Notes: generated by a model from the sequence alone, not told the origin. DNA of 64,000 nt from Deuterostichococcus epilithicus (GCA_033439295.1 JAVTLE010000001.1:434001-498000), one strand, 5' to 3'. Shown: positions 1-11,297, numbered from the stretch's first letter. Made by a program: numbers and translations.

Positions 1-150
1 TCATCAGGCGCGCCAAGCTGCACTGGGAGAGCCACGAACGGCAGGGGCAGAGTCGTAGCATGATATAAATTACAGGTGCTGACAAGAAGGAGACGCATCG
101 CATCTGAAAACTGCTGTTCAGTGTGGGCTGTTCTTTTGGTCGGGCCGCGC

Positions 151-330
151 CTTAGTCGGCTCCGTCTGCGGCGCTGAAGTGGCGTCCGCCATGACCTACA
201 GGTGTACCAGATCCAGCTTGCGGAGGGTCGAGGCACCACCTGAGTACTACTATTCGAAAGTTAACAGTATAACTGACAGGGCGTCGGGCGTGAATCAAGT
301 CCAAACGCTGCGATGCAGCTGCCTTGGCAA
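151..330 (-). pseudogene. Broken copy of the first exon of the neighbouring ABM-domain gene
   Basis: On the minus strand this stretch matches exon 1 of the ABM gene at 1208-2288. Both contain the peptide ALRWCLD, and both have nearly identical DNA around the GCGGACGC block and the splice end ACTAAGGCGC. In this copy the reading frame shifts between the ALRWCLD part and the part matching MADATSAP, and the N-terminal membrane segment is not recognisable. Similarity runs on into the adjoining intron at 90-150, so the copy arose by DNA duplication and not from processed mRNA. Downstream exons would lie beyond the left edge. A diverged functional paralogue with different splicing is possible but less likely. 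Confidence 0.55.
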
Positions 331-1207
331 TGATGTGCAATGACGTCACGGCAGGGGATGAAGGGGGCCAACGGGGACTGGTGCTCCAACTGGGTCAGGA
401 AACAGGAAGTTGTCTCCCAACACGTTGCGGCTTCCTGTGGTCGCTGTAGTGATTACGACGGCGGCGGCCTCATCCGGCACTACTGCCCTCGCAACGATGG
501 AGAGCACCCCCAAAGCGAGAGCGGCGAGTGGTCCGGCAGCTACGCAATGGACTGGCCGCTGGGCAGCCCCTACCATGCGATGCAGGCCAGCGACAGCGGC
601 TTCAACACCCGAGGCGTGCTGGACAAGAGCAGCAGACGCTGCACCTGCGGCAGCAGCCACTGGCGCTGCAGCCGTGCGATGGCGCTTCTAGAACGGCCAG
701 CCTCGGCAGCAGCAGACTCGCCTGCCGCTGCGGCCGCCGCCGCTGCCCGCTAGGAGGGAAGCTCGCTATGGCGGTCGACCTCGAGACCAGCGAGCGCCCG
801 CTGCGCTGCATCTCGAAGCGGCAGCTGCCGGAGAATCTGAGCCAATCCTGCGGGAGGACCTGCCGGATGACCTGTGCTGATCCAGAGCGGCGATTGCCGT
901 GCCATCTCGACAATGTGCCCGCTAGAATATGAGGTGTGCAATACTGCAGATGTGCAGTCAGATGTCACTCATTGCAGAAGGACCTCACTCTCCTGTAAAC
1001 TGTTAGAACGGGCAATAACGACACAAATTCAGTCCTGCTCTTCGTAAACCCTTGTCACTGGCCATGCGCCGCCAGGACGCCCCGCTCACTGGGCGTCAGG
1101 TAACCCCACTCCGTCTCATTGTAGCTCTGCCCAGTGGTCTCCACCTGTGCGCCCGCGCCAGGACGAGGTGCATTAGAGCTAATCTAAGCAGTTTGGCAGC
1201 ACTACAG
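331..1207. other. Stretch with no supported gene
   Basis: Several overlapping open frames of 90-140 codons occur on both strands at about 340-970. They are Ala/Arg-rich, conflict with each other and show no recognisable domain or consistent splice sites. This is what random open frames in GC-rich DNA look like. The segment next to 1207 is probably the 3' flank of the ABM gene. Confidence 0.4.
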
Positions 1208-2288
1208 TCATACAGCACTCGGCGCATACAAATTCGGGATGGCAATGGCAGTCAGCAGGCTGCCGCAGGCGGGGAGGGAGTCAATGGAGCGTGCCTTGAT
1301 GCCGGAGGCCGCCTGCCATGTTTTCAGCTCCTTGAAGACGCGGCTCTCCTTGTGCGGCCCGGTCCAGTCCTCCTTGCTGGCGAACCTGCGCGCATGTGCT
1401 GCACCTTCATTGGCTTCACCGCAGCCAGCTGACAACGGCGCTGGCATGCGGGTGTGGGTGTCAAGCGTGTCACTAACAGGCACTTGCTGAGCGACTCCCA
1501 TACCAGCTCCAAGCATACGTGGCAGCACATCACCTGCAGCGTTTTAAAGAGCAGGTGGTTCTTGAAGCCCACCTCTCAAAGATGAGGATTTTGAGGGGGT
1601 CGGTGTCCGCAATGGCGATCTGCAGACAACACAGGGAAGATGTGTCCGATCTTGAGGCTTCATCTCGAGACACTACGGCTCGAGCTTTGCACTCTGCTAC
1701 CATGGTCTTCACAGAGCAGATGCACCATGGTCCCTTCTGAAGGGCGCTTGGCGCATCAAAAGATGTCAAGAGCATTACCTGGAAGCCCAGCGTGCGCGGC
1801 TCGTTCTGCGCAGACTCCACCGCCACGGCCTTGACGTGGCTGATCAGCGCGTCGCGGTCATCGATGGACTCGAACTTGCTCTGGATGACCAGCAGCCACG
1901 CCTGCGACCACCAATCGACGGCAGCACATCGAAGCGGGCATCTCACCTGCTGCCTCCAAGCTCTCACCAGGCGCACCGAGATGCACACAGAGTGGCAGCG
2001 ACGGCACAGGCAGAGGCGCTGCAGGATATGGCGTACACGTGTGTGACTAGGCAAGACAAAGCATCGCATTCTGAACACTGTCGTCCAGTGTGGACACTCG
2101 TTGTAGCCGGAACGCGCCTTAGTTGGCTCCGTCCGCGGCGCTGAAGTAGCGTCCGCCATGACGGACAGCTTCACCGGATCCGCCTCGACCCTAGAATCCG
2201 TCTCGCCCTTCCTAAGGTCGAGGCACCACCTGAGTGCTGCAAGTCCAAAAGCTGCAGCGGCAATGAGAATCACGGCTTTCTTAGACAT
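1208..2288 (-). CDS. Membrane-anchored antibiotic-biosynthesis-monooxygenase (ABM) domain protein
   Basis: Four exons join in frame to give 172 aa: 2118-2288, 1779-1901, 1573-1619 and 1208-1385. The N-terminus (MSKKAVILIAAAAFGLAAL) is one hydrophobic segment that could anchor or target the protein. The rest is an ABM (dimeric alpha-beta barrel) domain. It has a first strand with WLLVIQSKFE, a helix around DDRDALISHVKAV, a middle strand with TLGFQIAIADTDPLKILIFE, and the family-typical FASKEDWTGPH followed by a helix. ABM domains include small oxygenases, heme-degrading enzymes and many proteins of unknown substrate, so no reaction is assigned. The first intron needs a GC donor (AAG/GCGCGT), and the same bases occur in the broken copy at the left edge. 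The family call is firm; the function is unknown. Confidence 0.8.
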
Positions 2289-2829
2289 CAGCTTTGCTGG
2301 CGCTGCACCGTGAACACCGAAGATGACCTGACACTTTGTCGATGCTTGCGTGTGTGCAGGCACTATGCCCAACTTAAGCCTTCACCTGTCAAACGCAGGC
2401 GCTGAGTGAAACCCTCTGGCTCAAGTATGTCAAACCCGGATACAATGATCTGGAGATCTGATGCGATCCGTAGACGTTCAAGCAGCTCGTCCGCGAGTCG
2501 TTACAAACACTGAATGCTCAGAGGACAAATTTGATCATGCCAACGTGTTGCAAGCTCGTTGTATTGCGTTAAGAAGAATGCTAGAATGGACAGTCGACCC
2601 TCAGGATTCCACTGCGCACCGCTGGCGGTCCCCTGGTCCAGTCTCCTGATGGAGACTGGCATCTCCAACACGACATCTTTTTCAAGCTTGTCTGTCTCCT
2701 CACCTGACGTCTCACAGGGTGTCGGACGTCATCACAGGCAGTTGGCAAAGTGTCCATGAAGCGCCACCACAGTACCACCGCACCACAGCGCTGCCGCAGC
2801 GGTGGAAATCTGAAGTACTCGGTCAATTG
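2289..2829. other. Upstream flank of the ABM gene, nothing recognised
   Basis: No open frame here has a recognisable domain or convincing splice sites. The part next to 2289 should contain the promoter of the minus-strand ABM gene. I see no clear TATA or repeated operator-like motif. Confidence 0.35.
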
Positions 2830-3060
2830 ACAACTTACTGGTAGGGTGCCCAACGATGCGTGAGGCCTGGCCCATCCTGATACCGCTGATACCGCTTGCA
2901 CACCCATTGCTGCTCGACCGCCAGAGCCGCTCTGCAGGCAAAACCAGCCTCTGCGATGCGATGCCGCTGCTGCCATGCGGACGCTGCTGCTGCGGGACTA
3001 CCTGCACCAGGCCCCAGCCGCCCTGCCGCATCCAGCTGTCTTCTGCGGAGCCTGCATGGC
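2830..3060 (-). pseudogene. Relic of the C-terminal half of a UBX domain
   Basis: Read on the minus strand, the segment contains GGWGLVQVVPQQQ and, in a different frame, AEAGFACRAALAVEQ. These match the end of the intact UBX gene at 5977-9345 (GGWGLVQMYPRRQ and AEAGLAPQAALAVEQL). The two parts are out of frame, and the P-R-R of the UBX loop is lost. DNA similarity covers roughly 120-150 bases and extends to the CAGGCCCCAGCCGCCCTG block. It is a partial, decayed duplicate with no start, upstream exons or in-frame stop equivalent. Confidence 0.6.
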
Positions 3061-3844
3061 ATGCTGGACCGTCTCGCCAGAACCGCTCCAGTGGGGTCAG
3101 CCTGCCGGATTGACTGGCGCCCCCTACTCAATCTGCAGCTGCAGGCCCCACAACCTTCCCGCATGTTGCGTTTGCAGCACTGCCACCGCCGGCCTCGCCG
3201 ATTGAGGCGCTATATCTAGATTTCACTGCGCCGATGCCTCCACAGCTGCCAGGGCGCCCAGATGCAGCAGCGCACTGGTGCCTGCGGCTGCCGCTGCAGT
3301 CATTGCAGCTGTGAGGCCATTGCCGGAGGCACCTGCCAGTGGCTGCCAGTGGCCACCAGGCCGCGCATCTCAATCGACAGCGTCGCTGTCACCGGCTGCC
3401 AAAGTAACCAGACGTGTGTTCCTGGCCAGGCGCAGGTTAACCTTGTATAACGTTATGCGAGATTGCACGCTGAGCCCAGGTGCCTGCGCGCCCTGCAGGC
3501 TGTGTCCCCCAAGTCCGTGACTGCGGCACAGCCGCACTCATGGGCAATTGCCGATGCGAATAAAGCGTCGAATGAAGAAAAACCCTTCTTCGACTCTTCG
3601 TCATGCTGCTGAGAAATGCGATGACCCTTTGTCAGGCCGACTCACTCAAATCAGGGCACAAATCTCTGAAAATAATGATTCCCATGGGAGTACCAGCACC
3701 TGGTGTCGTGATTCATGGAAGCTGATCACGTTAATTGCTGACAGCAGGCCTCACGGCGCACTTTTTTTTATTAAAGACAGACGAGGTCCCGCAGCTACGG
3801 AATGTGCATGCCGCCGCCAAATACTAGCAGTTCGAACCCACAAA
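3061..3844. other. Intergenic stretch upstream of the secreted-protein gene
   Basis: Overlapping GC-rich frames on both strands (Cys/Ala/Arg-rich) have no consistent gene model. The last 300 bases are noticeably more AT-rich and contain a run of eight T at about 3762. They fit a promoter and 5' leader for the plus-strand gene starting at 3845. Confidence 0.35.
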
Positions 3845-5558
3845 ATGGCGATCTCCAAGGCGTTCCTGCTGGCGGTTTTCACGGCGGCTGCAGTTGTCCT
3901 GTGCTCGCCATCAGCGGCAGCGATTAGATTCGAGGTGATCTGTGACCCGTCACCAATCCCAGCTGCTGTACTCGGCGTGGCTTATCGGGGCAACCTTCGA
4001 CCAACACGATCGCCTTGTCAGACGCATCCAGCTGCTGCCTGCTTTCGACCAGCACGACCGCCTTGTCAGACGCACGCACCCAGCTGCTGCCTGCTGAGTG
4101 CCTGGCATTCGAGTAGCAATGCAACTATCAAGCTGTACGTACCTTGCACATGCCACTACTTGATGGATTGAATGCTGAAAGCAGACGCCTCATCCATCAT
4201 ACAAACAAATCGTTTGGTTCAATCTCATTTGCATTGGATGAAATTCGATGGACGGCAGGACGCCCCAGGCAGCACGCCGCCACGCGGGTTCGTGGGTGCG
4301 CCCTCTTCTTGCACTCGCTGCTGCTAAAATCTGCGTAAATTGCTCCTGTACCAAACGCCCTGTCAAAATGCTGTCCAGCGTCGTCAGCTGCTGCTGCAAT
4401 CCTGGTGGCGCAGGCTACATTGCCGGACCCTGCCGCTATCGCAATGTCACGCTCACCGGCTGCTGTGTAAGGGCTTGCTGCCAGCAGCCTTGCTTGCGAC
4501 GTCAGAGGCCTGAAGTCGCATTTGGCTTCCGTGCTTATGCGGCGCTTTGAGAGATGCTGCATACACTGTTGGTGCCATTACTGCCGCTGCTGGCTGCTTC
4601 AGGGCTGGCTGCTTGATGGATCAGAGGGCGGATCCCGGACCAGCATGTATGCCTTTGCCCCTGGTGAGGCTTGGAAAGCCGCCTCCCACAGGCGCAAAGA
4701 CACACACACGCAGGATAAGAACAAATGGAAAGCAGATTCATGTTATGCATCTTCGCAAATACTTTTGGGACTTTCAATGACCTGCTCTCTGCTGTAATGT
4801 GTGCAGGCGAAGGACTGAGCGAGCTCGCAGCACTGCCTCGGCTCCAGTCCTGCATTCTCTGCCTACATTCCCACGGTGCAGAAGTACAAGTGTGCGACGT
4901 TTGTAGTCTCCAGGAGAGGCATGCATGTGATAGGGGATGCCGCATGCGTGTAGTGTGCCACTTGCCGCCTCATCTCAGAAGGCCATGTGACACAGCGTGT
5001 GCCAACTGCATGCGTCATGATTATGCACATGCGATCGCTGGCTGTCGTCCGTCGCAGTGCTGCCAGGTGCTGGCCACATCCACCCTGGCCGCTTCATGAG
5101 GATCGATAACCAAACCATCTGCAATAATGGCTGTGGCTGAACAGGTGCATCAACGAAACTGAGGGCGTCTTCCTATCTGCCCCGACCAACACGACTGCTG
5201 CCTACAATGTGTACTTCTGCAACCGCTACAAGATTCTCCCAGGCGGCATCAGGGTAAGGCGGCTCTGCCTGCCGCCCGCCTTTCTTGCACCTGACGCAGT
5301 GCAATGAATCATCATGTGCCGTCTTCGTTGATGATGCCCAGTTGCACTGGATGTCCGCCACAACTTCTGGCATTCTCGAATGCATCCGTGCAGGTGAAGA
5401 CAGCCGCAAACTCTCAGCTGAACTCATTTCCGGCCTGCCCGGATGCTGTCATCGACATGGATGACCTTGGTTCAGCGCCGGCCGCTGTGCAGGCGGCTGG
5501 TACCTTTGACGTCATCGCAGAAACCCAGCTGCCTAACTCAGAAGTGCGGTGCACATGA
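3845..5558 (+). CDS. Putative small secreted Cys-containing protein (exon structure incomplete)
   Basis: The first exon (3845-3934) encodes 30 residues with a textbook signal peptide: a short basic start (MAISK), a hydrophobic core, then SPSAAA as a likely cleavage region. It ends at a GTGATC donor. The last three exons, 5145-5253, 5300-5393 and 5521-5558, join in phase. They encode a segment with N-glycosylation-like sites and spaced cysteines (CINETEGVF, NTTAAYNVYFCNRYK, CNESSCAVFVDDAQ, GILECIR), ending ETQLPNSEVRCT. One or more middle exons are needed to bridge the phase. Candidates are around 4379-4466 (Cys-rich) and 4850-4940 (AYIPTVQKYKCATFVVS). No family is recognised. It may be a cell-wall or secreted protein; existence of the gene is likely, its full sequence is not established. 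Confidence 0.5.
3996..4094. repeat. Two-copy tandem repeat, about 50 bp
   Basis: Two adjacent imperfect copies (3996-4042 and 4043-4094) share TTCGACCA, CGCCTTGTCAGACGCA and CAGCTGCTGCCTGC. The second carries about five extra bases. The repeat lies in the first intron of the secreted-protein gene. The small differences show that the duplication is not recent. Confidence 0.85.
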
Positions 5559-5976
5559 TGCATGAATCCGCTGTGCATACCATGCGGCAGCCCGCCATCT
5601 TATGAGAGCCAATGGCAGCTCACACCAACAATTGCAGTTCGTTGGAAAAACCCGATGATTTCTGCCGCCGCCGGCGCCACTGCCCGAGAAAGTCAAGTGT
5701 ATGTGGATTGGTTGCTGCCTGAGAAATGTGCTGAGCATGCAAAAGGAATGGCGACATGAGGCTGAATCGCATGTGTACAATGATGCGTGGGGTCTAGCGA
5801 CAAGTTGGAGGTTTGCCAGAGTTGCCAACTGAAATACGAGGCTGAATTGACACCTTTCAGCCGCATTATGTCTGGGAAGTGACAGACGGAGTGCTTCGTT
5901 GGCAGATGTGGCAGATGGGTGTGGCCAAGATCGCTTGCAATCAAAGCCATGCCACTTCAGCCGTCACACCACGCAG

Positions 5977-8900
5977 CTACAGCTGCTCGACAGCCAGCGC
6001 AGCCTGAGGCGCCAGCCCGGCCTCTGCAACGCTGCCGCCACCACGCGGCAGCTGCCGCCGCGGGTACATCTGTACCAGGCCCCAGCCGCCCTGGCACCTC
6101 CAGCTGCCGCCGTCCGCGTCGGCCCAGCGGTCGACCCACTCAATGTTTGCATCCGTGGACAGCTCGGTTACAGGACCGCCCGCCGTCTCGGTCTGCGTCA
6201 TGGCCGCCTCCGCCAGAATTCCTGCCTCTGCTGGCTCTGCAGCCGTCTCCGCCGCCGCCGTCGCCGCGGACGCCACCGCACGCGCCGCTGCCAAGGGGCC
6301 CGCAGCACATCCGCCGGCTGTGCCGCCTGCAGGCTCCTGACCCGCGGCTGTGCCACCGGAGCTGCATGTGCCATGGCCCTCAGCAACGCCATTGCCACCA
6401 TCGGCACCGATGCCGCCGGCCGCACCACCAACAAGGCCGCCGCCCGTGCCGCCGCAAGGGCCGCTGCTGCTGGCCGCCGGCGTGTCCAGAAGCGCGTCAA
6501 TTGTGGGGCACAGCCCCCGCAGCAGCGCCGCCTGTGCCCAGGCGTACACGTGTGCGAGGTCCTCACCGCCGCCGAAGCGCCTCCGCAGCACTGCCGGTGC
6601 GCCGGGCAGCCTGTGCACGCAAACTGGGTCTCTTGATCAGATAACAACATCGAATGCCAGGATCCAAATGGAGTACTCGTGATGTATCTGGCAGGGGCCT
6701 AAACGGTCCGCAGTGTATGCGAACGACCACGCTGCACAGCAGGTGCCAGGGCGGCGCCTCTGCCGGCTTGCATTGGGCAGGGCGATCTGCGACCAGCTGT
6801 ACAGCGCCTTGCGGCCCTTTCTCGAGAAGCAGGACGAGCACAGCAGGCGCGCGGAGGCAAACGCCTGCCTAAGGGAGACGGTCGCTGCGCCGGCGGTGCC
6901 GGGGGCCGGCTCCTGCCAGCCCGCCAGCTGCGCGACGCTGGCGGCGGCGACGGCAGCGCAGGCGAGCCACGCCCTGCAAGGTGGCAGGGTGCGGCCAGAC
7001 GGCTCGTGGGTGGTGGATGACTCACGCACAGGCGTTGGCCAAAAGACACAGTTGGGACTGCTGAGGTACATATGCTCTCATGCTGAGGCACACATGCTAG
7101 TCACATAACAATGCACAGAGTCAAGCAGAAAACGCTGTGAAGCAGGAGGCCACATCTACACAGTGTACAGGTAAGCACTTGCGATCAAGGGGCTGAAGCC
7201 GAACCTCTCAGCCATCTGACGGTGTGCAACCGCCGCCGCTCGTTGTTGGTCCAGCTCTCGCCGTCGCTCCGCTGCTGCTTCAGCATCGTGCTGCAGGGCC
7301 TGCGGGTTGCACGGCCATAAGTAGGCACAGCGACGCCTCTCATCAGCCCTGAGCGTTGACTATAGGCCATGTGCGGGACTCCCGAGAGTCGGTGGCACGC
7401 AACCCTGAACCGCTGCTTTGCAATTGTTGGGGCTGTCCTGTCACAGCGGCCAGGTGGCGAGAGTTGCAGGCCGTCCAGGCCAGGGACGACTGGCAAAGCT
7501 GCCGCCTCACAATGCTTGAGAGGCGCAGCTGCGGAGAGGCGCACCACTTGGAACTCCGCGTCCTGCTCCTGCAGCAGCTGCCTGCGTGCCTCCGACGCAC
7601 GCCTGTGGCGCAAGGTAAGCCGCATGAAGACCCATAATGAGCCGGCGGTGCTCACTGCATCACAAGGCAGCGCATCCCAGGCAGTAGGGGTTCCCAAGAA
7701 CGAAGCTCCAGAGAATGTGGCAAGAAAGGCATGGTAGCGTGCCCACTTCTCTGCCGTCAGCTGCGCCCAGGCCATGTCCTCTGCGTCATCTGCAGCGCGG
7801 AAGTAGGCGATTTTCGCTTCCGCTTCCGCTTTCCGCTTCGCTCTCCGTTCATCCTCCTCCTGTCGTTTCTGTGTCAGCTGCGTGAAAAGCCGTAGTCAAA
7901 CTTCAGTTGCTGGCCAATTTGCGTCGTGCGATGCGTATCTGCCCAGGGATTGTCCGTCTCTGCCAAATGGCGTCGTCAAGGACACACTCAGTCAATTGCA
8001 AACACTTTGCAACCTGCCCTGAAGGGTGTGTTGCACACAAAAGAGAGAAAGACTGTTGGATTTTTGCGTGCAATGGAGGCTACTCATGTGTCTTGACGCG
8101 GCTGCCTCAGCACGGGCCTGCATCTCAGCGCGCGCCTGTTGCAGCGTCTTTGGCGCCATGCTGGCAGCAGACAGCTCTGCCGCTTCCGATGCCTGGTCTG
8201 CAGCCGCCTCCGAGGCTGCTTCGACGACCAGTCCAGTCTCCCAGGCCGCTGCGCTGCCTGGGGAGCTGCCTGCCGCGCTGCCCGCCGCGCTGCCCGCCGG
8301 GGGCGGCTGCGTCTGACCGTTGCACAGGGAGTCCCCTGACTGCGCCGCGCCTGTCACGCGAATGCCTGCGTTTTCGGCCGGGCCGGCGCCCGTATCAGGC
8401 CCTCGCGGATCTGCCTTGGCGGGAGCAGCATGCAGCTGTGCCCCTGGGCGCTGGCTCGTGGGCGCTGCGGGGTGGGCCATGAGCTGCTGCTCATCAGCGG
8501 GCGGATGCTGCCCCAAAGACAGTGAAATGCCGCCGTCTGTTGGGCACAGGGCTGCAGACCACCGTGCCTCGGCTGTGCTGCCAGGATTCGGCTGCTGATG
8601 CTGTCGCTGGTCCCTCAGGCTATGAAGCTGCGTGCGAGCCTCCGACAGGCGCGCCGCCCGTGCTGCCGCCGATGGGGAGGCGTCTGACGGCGGGCGCCGC
8701 CGTGGTCCCGCCGCAGGTGCGGAGCCCGGACTGCTGCGCCGCAGCTGCGGCGAGAGGGAACGGCTTCGCCCGCCGCTGCCTCCCAGCACGACTGCACCTG
8801 ATGTGATGCACCAAAACATCTTGCCATCGGTTTGTGGGAGTTGAGCACTGGCACAAGCAAAACGCAGAAATGAACTGGCACCTGTTGTTGCAGCCACTTT

Positions 8901-9345
8901 GTGTCGCTTGGAAGGTCAGGCACATGATGCACGTACTACAACGTGGCTTGGAAGGTGCATCAAGGCAACATTCGTGGTGCAACAGCCAAGAATCCTGCAG
9001 ACCTGCGCCGGAATGGCGCGCCTCCCAGAGATGGTGCACTGCTGCTGCCAGCAGGATCAGGAACAGGAACCTTCCTGCGCGCCAAAGATAACCCAGTTCA
9101 TCGCCAACGGGTGGACATCGGTCAGAGACAAAGTGCGCAACAGCTGCTCCAGGTGATGCATTTGCCCTACCGAGGAGGAGGGTGGCCGAGACGTTGCTCA
9201 AATCTGGGAGCTGCACACTCGACAATACCGGGTACTTTGCAGTAACTGCCAGCAGGCCTCCAACTACGGCTACGCCAGCGAGTGCAAGGGTTCGGAGGCG
9301 GTGGCCACTGGGAGGCATGAAGTCTCTGAACTGTGGACCGCGCAC
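5977..9345 (-). CDS. UBX-domain protein with N-terminal membrane segments (FAF2/UBXD8-like layout)
   Basis: UBX domains bind the AAA ATPase p97/Cdc48 and act as its adaptors. The first exon (start 9345, or the internal ATG at 9318) encodes hydrophobic segments (LRTLALAGVAVVGGLLAV and FLFLILLAAAVHHLW). A Pro/Ala-rich linker follows at about 8100-8800. Next come charged coiled-coil pieces typical of FAF2-type proteins: KRQEEDERRAKRKAEAEAK near 7830, RRQLLQEQDAEFQ near 7570 and AAAERRRELDQQRAAAV near 7270. The UBX fold is split. Its first half (VCVHRLPG, VLRRRFGGGEDLAHVYAWA) is at about 6510-6620. Its second half (WGLVQMYPRRQL, then EAGLAPQAALAVEQL and stop) ends the gene. About 140 Gly/Ala-rich residues separate the halves. 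No UAS thioredoxin-like domain was seen. Exon borders between 6650 and 9100 are approximate. Confidence 0.72.
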
Positions 9346-9723
9346 TTCTAGCCGTAAATCAACGCGTCACAGCAAATGAAAGGCAAGTCGATAATGTGCA
9401 GTGTGGGGTGCTGAGCACTGGCAAGGGTTCCGGCAATTGTGGAATGCACGTGCATGTTCGGCACTGGTGCACTGCCACTTCGCAGCCTGCGTCTTCATTG
9501 CCCATCTGCAGCATCGATCCGCTTCGCAACCTCCGCACACTGCAGTGGTCCAGCAGCGGTTCGGCTGTCCGATCCGCTGCACGCAGAACCCGACAGTTGC
9601 TTTTGCAGCTCTGGACTCTGAAACGTCGCCGAGCTTGCAGACAGCTGCCCGGGATCCTCTTCGACTTTGCGCTAGCAACATAGACAGTCTAGCGCCTGTG
9701 CAGCAAGCTTGACGATCCGAGCC
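9346..9723. promoter_or_regulatory. Shared intergenic region between divergent UBX and MAPR genes
   Basis: Only about 380 bases separate the minus-strand start at 9345 (or 9318) from the plus-strand ATG at 9724, so both promoters and 5' leaders must lie here. No TATA box is obvious. Regulation in common is inference from the geometry only. Confidence 0.45.
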
Positions 9724-11297
9724 ATGCTCGAGAGTGTCCTGGACCATCTTGGCCGCGCAGTGGAATTGGCGACCCAAAACGTCGTCGTAACCCTTCTGCT
9801 CGTCATCGTCGTCACCTTCCTGATCATGACAATCAGCAGCACGCTCGCGCCGACGCCCAAGCCGGTGGAGTACCAGCCAGAGCCGTGCGGCGACATCACG
9901 GCAAAGACATTGCGGAAATTCAACGGCAGGGACCCCTTCCTGCCGATCTACTTCGCCGTGCGCGGCGAGGTGTTCGACGTCACCAAGGGCCGCGACTTCT
10001 ACGGCCCAGGCGTGTCATGGTATTCCTGTATACGTGACTGCCCGCTGCCAGCCCATTGACAAAGCAATGTGCATTGCGCATGCCTTGTCGCAAGCTTACG
10101 CACCGCTGCCGCGGCTACACAGCCAACAGCCCCATGGCCACTAGTTCTCAAGTGCTTCATTCGAACCATGTCGCTGTTCCACCACTCAGGCGGCGGGTAC
10201 GCCATGTTTGCGGGGCGGGAGGTCAGCCGTGCACTGGGGCTCATGTCGCTGGAGGAGGAGGACTGCTGCGGCGAGCTGGCGGACCTGACGCCGCGGCAGC
10301 TGGAGATCCTGGACGAGTGGGCTGCCAAGTTCCGAGACAAGTACACCGTTGTCGGCAAGGCGAGGACTTCGCGCCCAATCTTTGATACCACCTGCGGCTC
10401 GCAGGTCGATCTCCAGACTGCAGGTGCCGCATGCCGTGTAAGTGCAGGGGCGCCTGTCGGCGAGGCGCTCGTCCCTTGGCTGCACGTCAGCCCCAGCAAC
10501 CTGCAATACTGAAGGAGTTGGCTGGTTAAACTGCATGACGCCGAAGCAGAAGGCAATGCTGCCCATCCAGCAGCGCTTCCAGCAGGGCCCATGCATCGGG
10601 CTTTGACTGTCGCCCACCTGACACGGACTCCAGTAAGTGTTGACGCGGCCAGTGCCCCCAACTGCGCAGGTGGTGCCGGAGAAGCGGCTGACGCTGCAGC
10701 AGCTGGCGGAGCATGACGGCAGCGAGCCGGAGAAGCCCATTTATCTAGCAATCCGCGGCACCGTCTTTGATGTCACAAAAGGTGTGCGAGGCGCGAGCGT
10801 TGCTGTTGGATCCTCTGTGGGTATCGACTTCGTGCAAGGCAAGGCAAGCGAAGCACAGACGGAAATTTTGCACAAAGCATCTCGCCCCACCAGGAGCCGC
10901 ACTCGCCAAAACATCTACTGACCAGATCATGTGTGCGGCAGGCAAGGAGTACTATGGGCCAGACGGAGTGTATCCGTTTGCGGGGCGCGAGTGCGCTCGC
11001 GCGTTTGCGCTGCAGTCCACTGAAACGGCCGACTGCCACGAGGACCTAGAAGGTTTGCTTGCATGCGGCCCAGCAGCATGTGTTCAGCTACGAGCCTGTC
11101 TTGCACTGACCAGTCGTGCGCTGAGCTGTTGCTACGCAGGCCGAACTCCACTGCCGCCATCTGCCCAGCGCCGGTCTCGAAATGCCGATGCAGGGCTGGG
11201 CGGCATGGAGCTGGAGAACCTCCGAGAATGGGAGGCACGCTTCCACTCGAAGTACAACATTGTCGGCAGCGTGGTAGCGAAGGTCGTTCCAAGCTGA
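9724..11297 (+). CDS. MAPR-type protein with two cytochrome-b5-like domains
   Basis: Five exons join in frame to give 260 aa: 9724-10009, 10190-10359, 10670-10781, 10942-11052 and 11194-11297. Residues 1-50 hold a single strong membrane segment (VVVTLLLVIVVTFLIMTI). Two repeats of the membrane-associated progesterone receptor (MAPR) fold follow. Domain 1 has the lead-in TAKTLRKFNG, then IYFAVRGEVFDVTKGRDFYGPG, YAMFAGREVSRALG and the EEW-like tail DEWAAKFRDKY. Domain 2 repeats the pattern with IYLAIRGTVFDVTKG, YYGPDGVYPFAGRECARAFA and REWEARFHSKYNIVG. MAPR domains bind heme, usually through a Tyr, and occur in ER membrane proteins that support P450s and sterol metabolism. Most have one domain, so the in-line duplication is unusual. 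Introns 1 and 2 need GC donors (CAG/GCGTGT and AAG/GCGAGG). Confidence 0.88.

Noticed and set aside
340-753. Possible Ala-rich gene at the left end
   Set aside because: Four mutually exclusive frames on both strands, none with splice support or a domain.
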